In this document: piece by piece, positions 1-9,055 of the stretch
How positions within the stretch are numbered: the stretch's first letter is position 1
Layout: each line of letters starts with the position of its first letter
Source of the DNA: Pseudoalteromonas xiamenensis
GTDB lineage: Bacteria; Pseudomonadota; Gammaproteobacteria; Enterobacterales; Alteromonadaceae
Length of the DNA stretch: 64,000 nt
Assembly: GCF_042431545.1 (NCBI RefSeq)
Contig: NZ_JBHLYX010000001.1
Strand: one strand, 5' to 3'
The notes under the pieces: model-generated
Seen by the model: only the letters and a program-made list of their open reading frames with translations
The model's database searches: none
What the model was told of the DNA's origin: nothing
Made by a program: the position numbers and the translations under genes

Positions 1-1851
1 CTCATGCGCCTGTTTAGCGAGTTTATCACTGGCGCAATATTGCTTATCCGCAAAACTGCCAACTTCAACACTGATATCGTTAATGTAGTTGGTGTTTTTG
101 TTTATTTCTTCAATAACCACACTTTGTTGCTCAATGGCCGTGGCGATTTGAATATTGCGATCCATCAGTTCTTTAACTGCCTCTGAGATCTCATTCAACA
201 TATCTGTCGCTTGTTCAGTTTGTGTTACACAGCTCAAGGTTTTATCTCGGCTGCTGCCCATGGCTTCTTGAACTTGACTTGACGATGCTTGGATTTGGTC
301 AATCATGGTCTTGATTTCAGTGGTCGATTGTTGAGTTTTTGACGCCAATGATCTGACCTCATCAGCCACCACTGCAAACCCTCTGCCTTGCTCACCTGCT
401 CGTGCGGCTTCAATTGCCGCATTAAGCGCTAGTAAGTTAGTTTGCTCGGCTATCCCATTGATAACAGAGAGAATATTTTCAATGCTTTGGCTGTACTGTG
501 CTAATTGGGTACTCAACTTGTGAGAATGGTTAATATCGTCGGCGAGCGCCGTAATTTGGTTCTTTGCTTGCAAAAATACTTCTTGCCCTTGCGCGGCTTT
601 TTCATTGACCGACGTAATTGAGCCCGCGGCTTGTTGCGCGTTACCCGCAATTTCTATCGACGTAGTACTCATTTGATGCATGGCCGTGGCTAAACTTTCA
701 ATCAAACTTACTTGTTGATCTAACTTTTTCATCGATTGCGTCGACAGTTCTTTTGCCGCGTCGCTGCTGCCAAGTACTTGATCAGCTCGTTCTTTCACGT
801 CGCACACTAATTGCTGTAATGAAGCTAAAAAACGATTAAATTGACTGGCAACAACACCACATTCATCATTATTTTTAATGGTTAAACGCTGAGTAAGATT
901 GCCTCCACCACTGGCCATACCGGTAATTGCAACCTCTAAATCTCGAAGCGGCTTGAGCAGGTGCAGTGCTAATGCTCGCATACAGATCACGCCAAACAAC
1001 ACGGCAAGTACTGCGATGACAAATGAGTTCAAGGTGATATCAAATAAGGTTTTGTACGCGAGAGACTTGTCAATTAACACGGCAAGGTACCAATTTGTAC
1101 CAAAGCGGTTATCAAGTGCATGTAAGTAAAACAATTTCGTACCGTCTGCTGTCTTTATCTCTGTAATTTGGTCGGTTTTTGAGAGGGACAATTCCGGGTA
1201 TATTTTGCTCATCGGTTGACCGTAAAATTGTTTTTGGGGATGGGTAACAATAGCGCCTGTGCTATCAACTAAGAAGGCGTACCCAGTGTTATCAAAGTTA
1301 ATCGTATTTACACTTTTTGCAATAGCCTCAAGGCTTAAATCCCCTCCAATTACCCCTTGAAATCTGCCTCCTACAATAATCGGCGATACCACCGACAAAA
1401 GCAGCTCACCACTTGCTGCGTCTGTATATGGACTCGTAAAAACCGTATTTTGTTTTTGCTTTGCTAACTGATACCAAGCTCGTTGCCTAAAATCGATCTC
1501 TTTGGGGTTACGGCGATTCAGGTCGTTAGAGCGCAATTGCGTCTCGTTGTCTAAGGTCCCGAAGGCGAGTAGAAAAGATTGAGTGAAAAAAGGCGAATTC
1601 AGCGCAGCTTGAAAAGCCTCGGAGCTAAAATGTTGTTCGATTTGGCTTTTGACTAAATTGATTTGATCAGCTTTTGCCGTCAACCAGTTGTCGATGCTGA
1701 TAGCAAGCAATTGTGTGCTATCGCTTACATAGGCATGATTTTTAGTTTGGAGCGAATCACTCACAAACCAATAGGTTGATGTCGTAGTGACGCAAATAAT
1801 TATTAGTATCACAACAGCGGAAGTCACCGAAAACTTAGTGCGGATCTGCAT
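1..1851 (-). CDS. Methyl-accepting chemotaxis protein (dCache type), 3' end cut by window
   Basis: Reading the minus strand from an ATG at 1851 gives an open frame to the window edge, so the C-terminus is missing. It starts MQIRTKFSVTSAVVILIIIC, an N-terminal membrane anchor. A periplasmic sensor of about 240 residues follows and looks like a double Cache (dCache) domain, with a DFRQRAWYQLA segment and a GYAFLVDSTGAIVTHP segment. Next come a second membrane helix, a HAMP region (LKPLRDLEVAITGMASG) and a long helical signalling domain. The conserved hairpin tip is plain: GIAEQTNLLALNAAIEAARA, then GEQGRGFAVVADEVRSLA. It is an inner-membrane chemoreceptor that would signal through CheW/CheA. 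The ligand is unknown; dCache domains often bind amino acids or other small molecules. Confidence 0.93.
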   Translation of the reverse strand, partial: MQIRTKFSVTSAVVILIIICVTTTSTYWFVSDSLQTKNHAYVSDSTQLLAISIDNWLTAKADQINLVKSQIEQHFSSEAFQAALNSPFFTQSFLLAFGTLDNETQLRSNDLNRRNPKEIDFRQRAWYQLAKQKQNTVFTSPYTDAASGELLLSVVSPIIVGGRFQGVIGGDLSLEAIAKSVNTINFDNTGYAFLVDSTGAIVTHPQKQFYGQPMSKIYPELSLSKTDQITEIKTADGTKLFYLHALDNRFGTNWYLAVLIDKSLAYKTLFDITLNSFVIAVLAVLFGVICMRALALHLLKPLRDLEVAITGMASGGGNLTQRLTIKNNDECGVVASQFNRFLASLQQLVCDVKERADQVLGSSDAAKELSTQSMKKLDQQVSLIESLATAMHQMSTTSIEIAGNAQQAAGSITSVNEKAAQGQEVFLQAKNQITALADDINHSHKLSTQLAQYSQSIENILSVINGIAEQTNLLALNAAIEAARAGEQGRGFAVVADEVRSLASKTQQSTTEIKTMIDQIQASSSQVQEAMGSSRDKTLSCVTQTEQATDMLNEISEAVKELMDRNIQIATAIEQQSVVIEEINKNTNYINDISVEVGSFADKQYCASDKLAKQAHE

Positions 1852-1933
1852 TTTTTGTTGCCTAAAAAATTATCCCAACTTCAAAAGTGTTGTCTATTAT
1901 TTGGTTATTGGCAATAATTGAAGGTGAAAAACA

Positions 1934-3079
1934 ATGTCCTTCTCTCGCTGCAAAGAACTGCTGTCGCTCTGCTGCCTTTTAAGTTTCGCAGTCTCAGCTT
2001 CCAGCACGGAACGTCCTGTTACGATGGCTGATATTCAAGCTTTGGAAGCACAACTGGCCGAGTTAAAAGCAAGGCTGCAAGCACAGCAAGCACAACCCCC
2101 GCAAAGTACGCCAAATACACCATCTTCATCAAAGACTGAACTAACTTCAACTAACTCGTTTGTTGATTTATACGCCACAGTGCGTCCGACATTTGGTTAT
2201 CTCAAAGAATCAGGTGGCAATAATTGGGATGTACGTGACGCTCTTTCCCATGCAGGGTTCAAAGTAACACATGAATTTATGCCTGATTGGCAGGTTGAAC
2301 TACAAGGCGAATGGGGAATTGATTTGGCGAATGAGGGGAATTTCGGCAAATCGAGGCGTGCTTATACCGCACTCAAAACGCCTTATGGTCGATTTGGTAT
2401 CGGGAAACAAAGACCAGCCCAATATTTGTTTATTGCCGATCCGGTTGATATTTTTAACCACTCCAGTAGTCCTTTTTCGTATGATCCCGAAAGCTTATTT
2501 TTCGTCGATAATTTACTGTCATATCGCTATGAATATGGACCTTTAACCTTTATCGCGGTGAGTCAATTTGATGGTCAAAAAGGCGATGACCAAAGCGATA
2601 TGTTTAACGCTGGGCTGAGTTATGATGCGAATGGTCTTCATGCCGCTGTTACCTACCAGCAAAGTAAGGTGTATGACGCAGACACTCGGCTCGGTGAAAA
2701 TCAAATCTGGGCAGGTGCTTTAGCGTATCAATTCACCGACCGTTTTTATGCGGCTGTTGCGTACCAAGACAAAACGTACCAGCGATTGACGGCAGATTTA
2801 TCGCGTGACGGCCATACCTTTGACTTGTCATTGGCTTATCAATTATCACCACACTACAAACTCAAAGCGGGTATCTTTGACTTCGAGGACGGTTTTGCCA
2901 GCACCGCATTGGAGAATCAAAGTTTCGATGGCTATAACGTGACGCTTGAGTGGTTGCCAATTGCGCCTCTACGCGTTCATTTGGAATACCTATCCAAGTC
3001 ATTTGTAAATGACACTGAGTTTGACTCTATTTCTATTGGCTTTCGCTATGATTTCAAGCAGCAGTGGTCGTTCAAATGA
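1934..3079 (+). CDS. Outer-membrane porin, Gram-negative trimeric type
   Basis: The protein has 381 residues. A signal peptide (about residues 1-24) is followed by a short coiled-coil-like segment (ADIQALEAQLAELKARLQAQ), a Pro/Ser/Thr linker and then a series of amphipathic beta strands. Segments such as GIGKQRPAQYLFIADP, NLLSYRYEYGPLTFIAVSQFDG and the C-terminal GFRYDFKQQWSFK fit the general porin family. The N-terminal coiled coil could help trimerisation or contact peptidoglycan. It is transcribed alone, divergent from the chemoreceptor, and the ATG has GAAGG seven bases upstream. The last residues are F-K rather than the usual terminal Phe. The family call is good; substrate selectivity cannot be read from sequence. 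Confidence 0.85.
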   Translation: MSFSRCKELLSLCCLLSFAVSASSTERPVTMADIQALEAQLAELKARLQAQQAQPPQSTPNTPSSSKTELTSTNSFVDLYATVRPTFGYLKESGGNNWDVRDALSHAGFKVTHEFMPDWQVELQGEWGIDLANEGNFGKSRRAYTALKTPYGRFGIGKQRPAQYLFIADPVDIFNHSSSPFSYDPESLFFVDNLLSYRYEYGPLTFIAVSQFDGQKGDDQSDMFNAGLSYDANGLHAAVTYQQSKVYDADTRLGENQIWAGALAYQFTDRFYAAVAYQDKTYQRLTADLSRDGHTFDLSLAYQLSPHYKLKAGIFDFEDGFASTALENQSFDGYNVTLEWLPIAPLRVHLEYLSKSFVNDTEFDSISIGFRYDFKQQWSFK

Positions 3080-3280
3080 TGTTTAAACAGACCTGAAAGT
3101 ATTTTTCGCAAGCAAAAGGCCTATTTTTTGTCAAAGGAGAAAATGAAAAAGGCTGAAAGTTAATTGCTAATTGTCGAATTTTTCGCTTGCGAAGTTTCAC
3201 TTTTGGGGGCATTTTAATGGGTGTTTAATAATCAGTATTGTTATAAATAGCACCAATGCTCAAAGCATAAAGGAGTAACC

Positions 3281-3910
3281 ATGTTTCCAATGGATGTTTG
3301 GCTAGCCTATACGTTGGCATGTTTTCTTTTAGTACTCTCTCCAGGTCCCGATAATTTGTTGGCCATCGGTAGAGGACTCAGTCAAGGTAAAGCCGCTGCA
3401 GTGGTGTCAGGGTTATCTTCTGGGGCGGGTATTTTATTCCATGTGTTAACAGCAACGTTTGGTCTTACTTTGCTTTTGCAAACGTCCACGATTGCGTTTT
3501 ACATTGTAAAAATTATTGGTGCCGCTTATTTAATTTGGTTAGGGATTAAAGTGCTTAAATCCAAAAGCTTGTTTTCTTTGGAGAAGGCTCAGAAACAGTC
3601 GTTAAAAACTATCTTTGGGACTGGTTTTTTATCGGCAGCTTTGAATCCAAAACCGGGCTTATTTGTCCTCGCATTTGTCCCTCAGTTTGTTAATCCGGAA
3701 CTTGGCTCAGTGACCAGTCAGATGCTGGTATACGGAGGCTGGTTCGCCCTTCTCACGGCCATTGGTTTTTCGCTTATGGGTGTGTTTGCATCTAAATTGA
3801 GCTGTTGGCTACAAAATAGACCTAAATTTGTAAATGGTCTCAACGTTGGAGCGGGAGTCACTTTTGTCTCTTCGGGATTAGCCGTGGCCTTTATGAAACA
3901 ACGTGGTTAA
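3281..3910 (+). CDS. LysE/RhtB-family amino-acid exporter
   Basis: A 209-residue inner-membrane protein with about six hydrophobic helices. The N-terminus carries the family signature LSPGPDNLLAIGRGLSQGKAA, here split as LSPGPDNLLAIGRG plus LSQGKAA, and AYLIWLGIKVLKS follows in helix 3. NPKPGLFVLAFVPQFV, the second conserved family segment, is in the middle. Length and motifs match RhtB/LysE exporters of amino acids or homoserine lactones. AAGGAG lies seven bases before the ATG. It is a single gene with no adjacent regulator, so the substrate is not predictable. Confidence 0.9.
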   Translation: MFPMDVWLAYTLACFLLVLSPGPDNLLAIGRGLSQGKAAAVVSGLSSGAGILFHVLTATFGLTLLLQTSTIAFYIVKIIGAAYLIWLGIKVLKSKSLFSLEKAQKQSLKTIFGTGFLSAALNPKPGLFVLAFVPQFVNPELGSVTSQMLVYGGWFALLTAIGFSLMGVFASKLSCWLQNRPKFVNGLNVGAGVTFVSSGLAVAFMKQRG

Positions 3911-3937
3911 TTCGTTTTGACCCAACGGAATGCTCCA

Positions 3938-4156
3938 ATGAGGCAATTTACGATTAATCGACTCACTACGAATTTCGGGATTTTCAAATTGTCAGGGACG
4001 TGGTGTGGCACTACCTCCTTTAGGTGCCAAATTGACTCTCTCGAAATGATGGGCACTGACGGGTGGTTCTTGTTACAAAATAATAATAAAACCAAAATCT
4101 TAATAGAGAAACTTCAATTGGTATTACAACAATATCTACCAGAATTCGAGCGCTGA
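3938..4156 (+). CDS. Small hypothetical protein
   Basis: An open frame of 72 codons from an ATG at 3938; an earlier TTG at 3917 would add seven residues. It has no signal peptide or membrane helix. The C-terminal half (WFLLQNNNKTKILIEKLQLVL) looks like a beta strand followed by an amphipathic helix, and two cysteines lie in the middle. It fills the gap between the exporter and the peptidase on the same strand. No family is recognised and the ribosome-binding site is weak, so it may not be a real gene. An overlapping minus-strand frame was judged less likely. Confidence 0.4.
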   Translation: MRQFTINRLTTNFGIFKLSGTWCGTTSFRCQIDSLEMMGTDGWFLLQNNNKTKILIEKLQLVLQQYLPEFER

Positions 4157-4209
4157 GCGGCGCTGGAAAGTGGTTTTTATATTAAGGAGAATAACTAAGA
4201 AGGAAGCTT

Positions 4210-5664
4210 ATGTTGAAATACATACTATTCATTTTGGGTTGCATAGCAAATTCGGCGTTTGCGACTACTTCGTTTGTTGATAAAGAACTTCAGCTCTTTG
4301 CGACGAAATATGAGCTGGATTATAAAGTTGATATCAAAAAACAAACCTTGTCTGCGACAGGTATCATCACCGTAAAAAACAACTCAGCAAACGTCGCGGA
4401 TCATATCCCAATGCGCTTGTATCGATTGCTTCATGTGTCAACTGTTAAGAACAATGCAGGAGCACCTTTGGCATTTTCACAACACGTATTGAGCAATGAA
4501 GATTGGCCCGTGTTGCAAACCAATTATGTCGAAGTTCAGCTTAAGAAGGGTATTGAGCCGAACGAGTCATACACCTTTCAGGTACAGTTTGATGGCTCTC
4601 TCCTCGGTTATAGTGAAACGGGGATGAACTATGTCAAAGACTCTATTTCAGCCGACTTTTCAATACTAAGAATGGATGCTTTCGCCTATCCAATCATTAC
4701 GTATCCCAATGATGACGTAAATCACAAGGCGAAGTTTTGGCTGAATACCTATGATTACGATGTTCGTGTGACGGTTCCTACGGGTTACGTGGTGGCGAAT
4801 GGCGGATCGTTACAGCCTGTGCTACAGAATACTGAGCAAACTACGTATCGTTATGTGAATAAATTACCGGCTTGGCGTATGGATTTTGCCATTGCTCGTT
4901 ACGAGCAATACTCAAAAGGTCGATATTCCGTGTTCAGTTGGGAATCACCAGAAGATTCTAATGCCTTGTTGCAAGAGATAAATAATACGTTCGAATTGTA
5001 TTCGAAATGGTTCGGGCCGCTACAGCAAGAGCTTGGCTATACCTTCATTGAAGTACCCGAAAATTATGGTGCACAGGCCGACGTGACGGCGGTTATTCAA
5101 GATGCGGAAGGGTTTAGGGAACTCGGTCGCGTTTATCATGAAATCAGCCACCAATGGAATGTGAAAACGTTGGATACCTTTTCTCCTAGATGGAATGAAG
5201 GGTTAGCAACTTACTTGCAAGCAGCCACAACGGACTTAGGCAAACCGGGTCATCTGGAGAGTAAAACACAGACTTTTATGAACCAACTACGAGATAGATT
5301 CAAGGATAATCCCATTTATAGCAAAACGGCGTTCATTGATTATGGTAAAGCTGATTTAAATTCATACGCTGTGGGCATGGTCTTTTTCCGTATCATGTCT
5401 GATTTATTAGGCACGGATGAATTTAACGCGATCATTGGAAAATTTTATCGTACATACCACAAACAGGGCGCAACAACACAAGAGTTTATTGATTTTGTTA
5501 ATAAAAATTCTAAGGTCGATTTGACGACGTTCTTTAATGAATGGGCCTACTCTGGCAAATACACAGAACGTGTTTTATCAACAACGTCATACCGTGACTT
5601 GATTGACTACTATTCCACAAGTCTCTCAAAGCAGATGGCTTCAATACCAAAAAATGTGCGTTAG
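4210..5664 (+). CDS. Secreted zinc metallopeptidase, M1/M61-like
   Basis: The protein has 484 residues with a signal peptide (cleavage near AFA-TT). An N-terminal beta-rich region precedes the catalytic part. The zinc motif HEISH is at residues 310-314, followed by QWNVK and then WNEGLATY, whose Glu330 is the likely third ligand. HEXXH followed by NEGLA, and the HxWNVK stretch, place it in the gluzincin clan between M1 aminopeptidases and M61 glycyl aminopeptidases. The canonical GxMEN substrate loop is absent; ENYGAQADVTAV lies in the comparable place. The second His and Glu330 are 15 residues apart, shorter than the 18 usual in M1. It probably degrades peptides in the periplasm. Confidence 0.82.
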   Translation: MLKYILFILGCIANSAFATTSFVDKELQLFATKYELDYKVDIKKQTLSATGIITVKNNSANVADHIPMRLYRLLHVSTVKNNAGAPLAFSQHVLSNEDWPVLQTNYVEVQLKKGIEPNESYTFQVQFDGSLLGYSETGMNYVKDSISADFSILRMDAFAYPIITYPNDDVNHKAKFWLNTYDYDVRVTVPTGYVVANGGSLQPVLQNTEQTTYRYVNKLPAWRMDFAIARYEQYSKGRYSVFSWESPEDSNALLQEINNTFELYSKWFGPLQQELGYTFIEVPENYGAQADVTAVIQDAEGFRELGRVYHEISHQWNVKTLDTFSPRWNEGLATYLQAATTDLGKPGHLESKTQTFMNQLRDRFKDNPIYSKTAFIDYGKADLNSYAVGMVFFRIMSDLLGTDEFNAIIGKFYRTYHKQGATTQEFIDFVNKNSKVDLTTFFNEWAYSGKYTERVLSTTSYRDLIDYYSTSLSKQMASIPKNVR

Positions 5665-5711
5665 AAGATTCCGACATCTGATTGGCGCCGCAATTTACTC
5701 AAGGAATTGAT

Positions 5712-6083
5712 ATGAGCTTTGCTTTATACATTTCAGCCGCTTTGTTGTTGGTGATTGCGTTTGTTCATTCGTTCCTTGGCGAACGTTACATCCTGACGCG
5801 CTTATTTAAGCGAGATAACCTCCCAAAGCTATTTGGAAGTGATGACTTTACTAAGCGCACGTTAAGATTTGCTTGGCATATCACGTCAATTGCTTGGCTG
5901 GGCTTTGCCGCGATCCTCGCACTTCTGGCCACTCCAGGGACTGAAAAAGCCAGCTTGATTTATGTTATTGCGGCGACATTCATTGTGCATGGTCTTGTCG
6001 CGTTACTCGGTTCTAGAGGCAAACACCTATCTTGGGTTGTGTTTTTAGCTATCAGCGTGTCGGCTCTCATCAGTTTATATTAA
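5712..6083 (+). CDS. Small integral membrane protein, four predicted helices
   Basis: 123 residues from the ATG at 5712, chosen because AAGGAAT lies just upstream; an earlier in-frame start would add ten unlikely residues. There are four hydrophobic segments: ISAALLLVIAFVHSFLG, ITSIAWLGFAAILALLA, LIYVIAATFIVHGLVALLG and HLSWVVFLAISVSALISLY. The HSFLGERYIL and RLFKR stretch forms a cytoplasmic loop. The pattern is common in small conserved gammaproteobacterial membrane proteins of unknown role. It lies between a peptidase and an ABM-domain gene on the same strand and could be cotranscribed with either. Confidence 0.65.
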   Translation: MSFALYISAALLLVIAFVHSFLGERYILTRLFKRDNLPKLFGSDDFTKRTLRFAWHITSIAWLGFAAILALLATPGTEKASLIYVIAATFIVHGLVALLGSRGKHLSWVVFLAISVSALISLY

Positions 6084-6114
6084 ACGTCAGTAATGCATCG
6101 TCGAAGGAAGTCAT

Positions 6115-6405
6115 ATGTACGCAGTTATATTTAGAGCAAAGCCGGGTGTTCAAGATGAAGAATATGGAATTACGGTCGCAAAAATGCGTGAGCTGGCATT
6201 TGAAAAATATGGCTGTCTTGAGTTTGTTGCTGCCACTGCTGGCGAGGAAGAAGTGACTATTTCCTATTGGGAAAATGAAGACGCGATTAAACACTGGAAG
6301 AATGATTCAGAACATGCGTTGGCTCAGTCACTTGGGCGCAAAACATGGTATGAATCATACATAGTTCAAGTTGTTGAAATTAAAAGAGAGTATAGCTTCA
6401 ATTAA
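6115..6405 (+). CDS. Antibiotic biosynthesis monooxygenase (ABM) domain protein
   Basis: 96 residues, starting MYAVIFRAKPGVQDEEYGITVAKM and containing EFVAATAGEEEVTISYWENEDAIKHWKNDSEH, split here only to describe it as the conserved W-x(6-10)-I-x-x-W-K-x-x-x-E-H core. This is the small dimeric ferredoxin-like fold of the YgiN/ABM family. Members include heme-degrading enzymes and quinol monooxygenases, but most, like this one, have no assigned substrate. It is cytoplasmic with no signal peptide. An imperfect GAAGG lies upstream of the ATG. Confidence 0.82.
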   Translation: MYAVIFRAKPGVQDEEYGITVAKMRELAFEKYGCLEFVAATAGEEEVTISYWENEDAIKHWKNDSEHALAQSLGRKTWYESYIVQVVEIKREYSFN

Positions 6406-6455
6406 TAAAGCATAGCGAACAGCGGGTTAGTAGGTTCTGACATATGGAGTGACTA

Positions 6456-7097
6456 ATGGAAAGTCAAAGAGAGTTAGACTTCATTGAACAATTGACAGCA
6501 TTTAATAGCAAAGAACGCTTTTATTTACTTGGGCACATTTTAGGTAACACGTCATTTTCGCCTTCGAGTGAATTTTTAAGTCAACTTGAAGAGGTGTTGG
6601 GAATTTCGTTTCCTGACGCACTTTTTTGTGCAATGGATTACCACCTTGATTGGATTTACGCAGCTCTTTGCAAAACCTACCAACCACAATCGGTATACGA
6701 CAATCACCGTGGGGAGATTAAAGGTCAGCAAGAGGACGTTGATTTTCTTATCGCTTATGAAAGCCATGGACATGTTCATGTAATTTGCATTGAAGCGAAA
6801 GGGGTCACGGGATGGTCGAATGCGCAGACCATTTCCAAAGCGGGTCGCCTACGCAATATTTTCGGTGCTAATGGTAAAAACTGGCTCAATATAACCCCAT
6901 ACTTCGTATTAATGTCGCCAACTCGACCACAAAAATTAACCATGGCACCGCTCTTAGGATGGGTCACTTCACCGCCGAGTGGTTACCACTGGATTGAGTT
7001 ACCAATACCAAAAAACCTGCAAAAAGTGACACGCTGTGATTCACAGGGACAGGCAAATCAGTGTGGAGGATATTGGCGTGTAACAAAACGAAGGTAA
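6456..7097 (+). CDS. Uncharacterised protein with a PD-(D/E)XK nuclease-like core
   Basis: 213 residues, soluble, not assigned to a named family. An N-terminal helical region (about 1-70) precedes a candidate nuclease core: EIKGQQEDVDFLIAYE with Asp94/Asp96, a beta strand, then VICIEAKG with Glu113 and Lys115. An acidic residue, then a strand bearing ExK, is the active-site layout of the PD-(D/E)XK fold found in restriction and repair enzymes. The C-terminal part contains several Pro/Gly-rich turns and a CDSQGQANQCGGYW stretch. It has no partner methylase or helicase nearby. The nuclease assignment is inference from this motif only; the gene itself is well supported by length and a plausible start. 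Confidence 0.6.
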   Translation: MESQRELDFIEQLTAFNSKERFYLLGHILGNTSFSPSSEFLSQLEEVLGISFPDALFCAMDYHLDWIYAALCKTYQPQSVYDNHRGEIKGQQEDVDFLIAYESHGHVHVICIEAKGVTGWSNAQTISKAGRLRNIFGANGKNWLNITPYFVLMSPTRPQKLTMAPLLGWVTSPPSGYHWIELPIPKNLQKVTRCDSQGQANQCGGYWRVTKRR

Positions 7098-7284
7098 TGT
7101 GGTTTGTAACGTTCATCTCTTTGAAAGTAATAGATTTTAGTCCATTTTGAGCAAAATGGCCTATGTATGCGTGGTAACAAAGGTGTATTTCTATTTTGGG
7201 TTCGATTAGCGACTTCTTGTGAGTCACGAAATTTATAAAGACGCCGTTAAGAAAATAAAAATGAGATTAGGTCGTGGAGAAAAA

Positions 7285-7728
7285 ATGCAATTTGAAGTGA
7301 TACCCGCAAGTTTAGACAACACTGATGCGATTGCGCATTTGACTTTGGAATTAGGTTACGAAGTAAGCGTTGAAGATACACGTGTGTGGTTACGTGAGTT
7401 AATCGCGTCTCCCGTTCATCTGATATTGGTCGCGGTAACAGGCACATCGGTATGTGGCTGGTTAGTGATTGAGAAAAGGCTGTTTTTAGAGTCTGGCTTT
7501 GCAGCTGAAATTACGGGATTGGTGGTAGGCGTAAATTTTCGTCGTCAAGGTATTGCTGAGGCGCTTGTGAACTCTGCGGAATTATGGGGGCGAGAACATG
7601 GTTTAACGCGGCTATTTGTAAGGTCAAATGTGGCTCGCGATGCATCCCATGCTTTCTACCCATCGATAGGTTTTAACTTGTCTAAAACGTCACACGTCTA
7701 CGTGAAGCCCATTGATCTTTCCCATTAA
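7285..7728 (+). CDS. GNAT-family N-acetyltransferase
   Basis: 147 residues from the ATG at 7285, chosen for GGAGA eight bases upstream. Longer in-frame starts at 7219 and 7261 add a basic, poorly conserved-looking tail. The acetyl-CoA-binding motif A is visible as GLVVGVNFRRQGIAEALVNSA (strand V-V, then RRQGIA in the place of Q/RxxGxG/A). It is followed by RLFVRSNVARDASHAFYPSIGF, typical motif B of a GNAT fold. The acceptor substrate is unknown. No toxin-antitoxin partner lies next to it. Confidence 0.85.
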   Translation: MQFEVIPASLDNTDAIAHLTLELGYEVSVEDTRVWLRELIASPVHLILVAVTGTSVCGWLVIEKRLFLESGFAAEITGLVVGVNFRRQGIAEALVNSAELWGREHGLTRLFVRSNVARDASHAFYPSIGFNLSKTSHVYVKPIDLSH

Positions 7729-7819
7729 TGTATATCAGAACGGTCTACCTTAATGAGGTTAAAACTAGAATGAGCAAATGCTCTTTCCGACTCTATTTAT
7801 ATTAACGCAAGGAGGTTTT

Positions 7820-8935
7820 GTGCGATTGTTACTTACATTTCTGTTACTCATTACATCGATTGGTTCACAAGCAGCAGAGTCGATTTTAAAAATAGACTCT
7901 GCACGATTGAATCAATCGATTAATGTTAAAGTTTATACGCCTAAGTCGTATGACGTGGTTAATAAAACAACCTATCCGGTTATTTACCTCTTAGATGGAA
8001 ACACACACGCAAACCATACTGTGAGCAATTCAGCGTTCCTGAATTCAACAGGCGTCATGCCAGAGCTTATCGTGGTGGCGATATCAACGGTAGAGCGATT
8101 TACATATTTCACGCCGACTTTGGACAAGAACAGCGGACGGGATTCAGGAAAGGCAGATCTTTACGCGCAATTTTTAAAGTCGGAATTAATGCCAGAGATA
8201 AATAAAAACTACCGAGTTTCGGGTTTTAATATGGTAGCAGGACACTCGTTAGGAGGGCTTTTCTGCGCATATATCCTACAGTCTCAACCCGATATGTTTG
8301 ATGCTTACTATTTGTTTAGCCCATCTCTGTGGTGGGATAACGAAGTGTTAGCTAAACGTACTGATTTCAAATCAAAAGCAAAGTCGCCATTTGTGTATAT
8401 GAGTATTGCAAATGAGCAAGGTAAGCAAAGAACAGCCTATCAAAATTACCAAGCAAAACTTTCAGGCGTCTATCCAAATGCGATTTTTCAAGAGTTTCCT
8501 AATGAAGATCATATGACGACTCCTTTATTGTCGCAAATTGGGGCATTTCGAACTCAATTTGCTGATTGGCTGCTTTCTTTTGACGACGTAGTGAATAACC
8601 CACAACGATTTATCACACATTTTCAAACATTAAATGCGAAATATGGCACGACGGCTCAAGGTCAGGAGTGGGAAATCGGACAACCCGTTCAGCATATCGT
8701 AAATGAGTTGAAAGACGCGAAAAAGGCATTGGTCGCGAGTGATGTTCATCTGACGATGTTTCCACATTCTCAGTGGGCCTACAAATCAAAAGCCGATGCA
8801 CTGGCGCTTAACGGCGATAGGTCAGCGGCGATTACACACATGGAAAAAGCGGTGGCGATTGCAAAGGAACATAACGATAAATACCTTGAAATGCTGCAAG
8901 CAAGCCTTACTTCGCTAAAAGAAAAGCAATTCTAG
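7820..8935 (+). CDS. Secreted alpha/beta-hydrolase of the esterase D (IroE/Fes-like) family
   Basis: 371 residues from a GTG at 7820, preceded by a strong AAGGAGG five bases upstream; the upstream ATG at 7778 has no such site. The new N-terminus is a clean signal peptide (RLLLTFLLLITSIGSQAAES). The nucleophile elbow is GHSLGG, and a catalytic His is likely in PNEDHMTTPL. YPVIYLLDG and LFSPSLWWDN are family segments of putative esterases that include siderophore and acyl esterases. The last 60 residues (SKADALALNGDRSAAI) look like a TPR pair. The protein should act in the periplasm on an ester; the substrate is unknown. The nearby iron genes are 40 kb away, so a siderophore role is not supported by context. 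Confidence 0.82.
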   Translation: MRLLLTFLLLITSIGSQAAESILKIDSARLNQSINVKVYTPKSYDVVNKTTYPVIYLLDGNTHANHTVSNSAFLNSTGVMPELIVVAISTVERFTYFTPTLDKNSGRDSGKADLYAQFLKSELMPEINKNYRVSGFNMVAGHSLGGLFCAYILQSQPDMFDAYYLFSPSLWWDNEVLAKRTDFKSKAKSPFVYMSIANEQGKQRTAYQNYQAKLSGVYPNAIFQEFPNEDHMTTPLLSQIGAFRTQFADWLLSFDDVVNNPQRFITHFQTLNAKYGTTAQGQEWEIGQPVQHIVNELKDAKKALVASDVHLTMFPHSQWAYKSKADALALNGDRSAAITHMEKAVAIAKEHNDKYLEMLQASLTSLKEKQF

Positions 8936-8999
8936 ATAAGTAAAACATCGTGAAAAATTATGTCCTCTCGCTTCTACTCGATTCGAAAGCTGGCATAGG

Positions 9000-9055
9000 A
9001 ATTGACTCATTTGTTCTTCAAGGTTGTTGATGTTGCGATTACAAATGGGTCAATT
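9000..9055. repeat. Long inverted repeat in the 380-base gap before astB
   Basis: AATTGACTCATTTGT (9000-9014) and ACAAATGGGTCAATT (9041-9055) can pair over 15 positions with one G-U wobble, closing a 26-base loop. It lies in the non-coding stretch 8936-9318, 65 bases past the esterase stop, and is not followed by a T-run. It could be an RNA structure or a two-site operator. Nothing else is recognised in this gap. Confidence 0.5.

Noticed and set aside
3106..3194. Inverted repeat TTCGCAAGC / GCTTGCGAA with a tiny frame between
   Set aside because: The arms are nine bases about 70 bases apart in an A/T-rich gap, and the frame encodes only a few residues; too weak to call a structure or gene.
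3907..4095. 62-residue minus-strand frame after the LysE gene
   Set aside because: It overlaps the more plausible plus-strand small gene and has no better start or composition.
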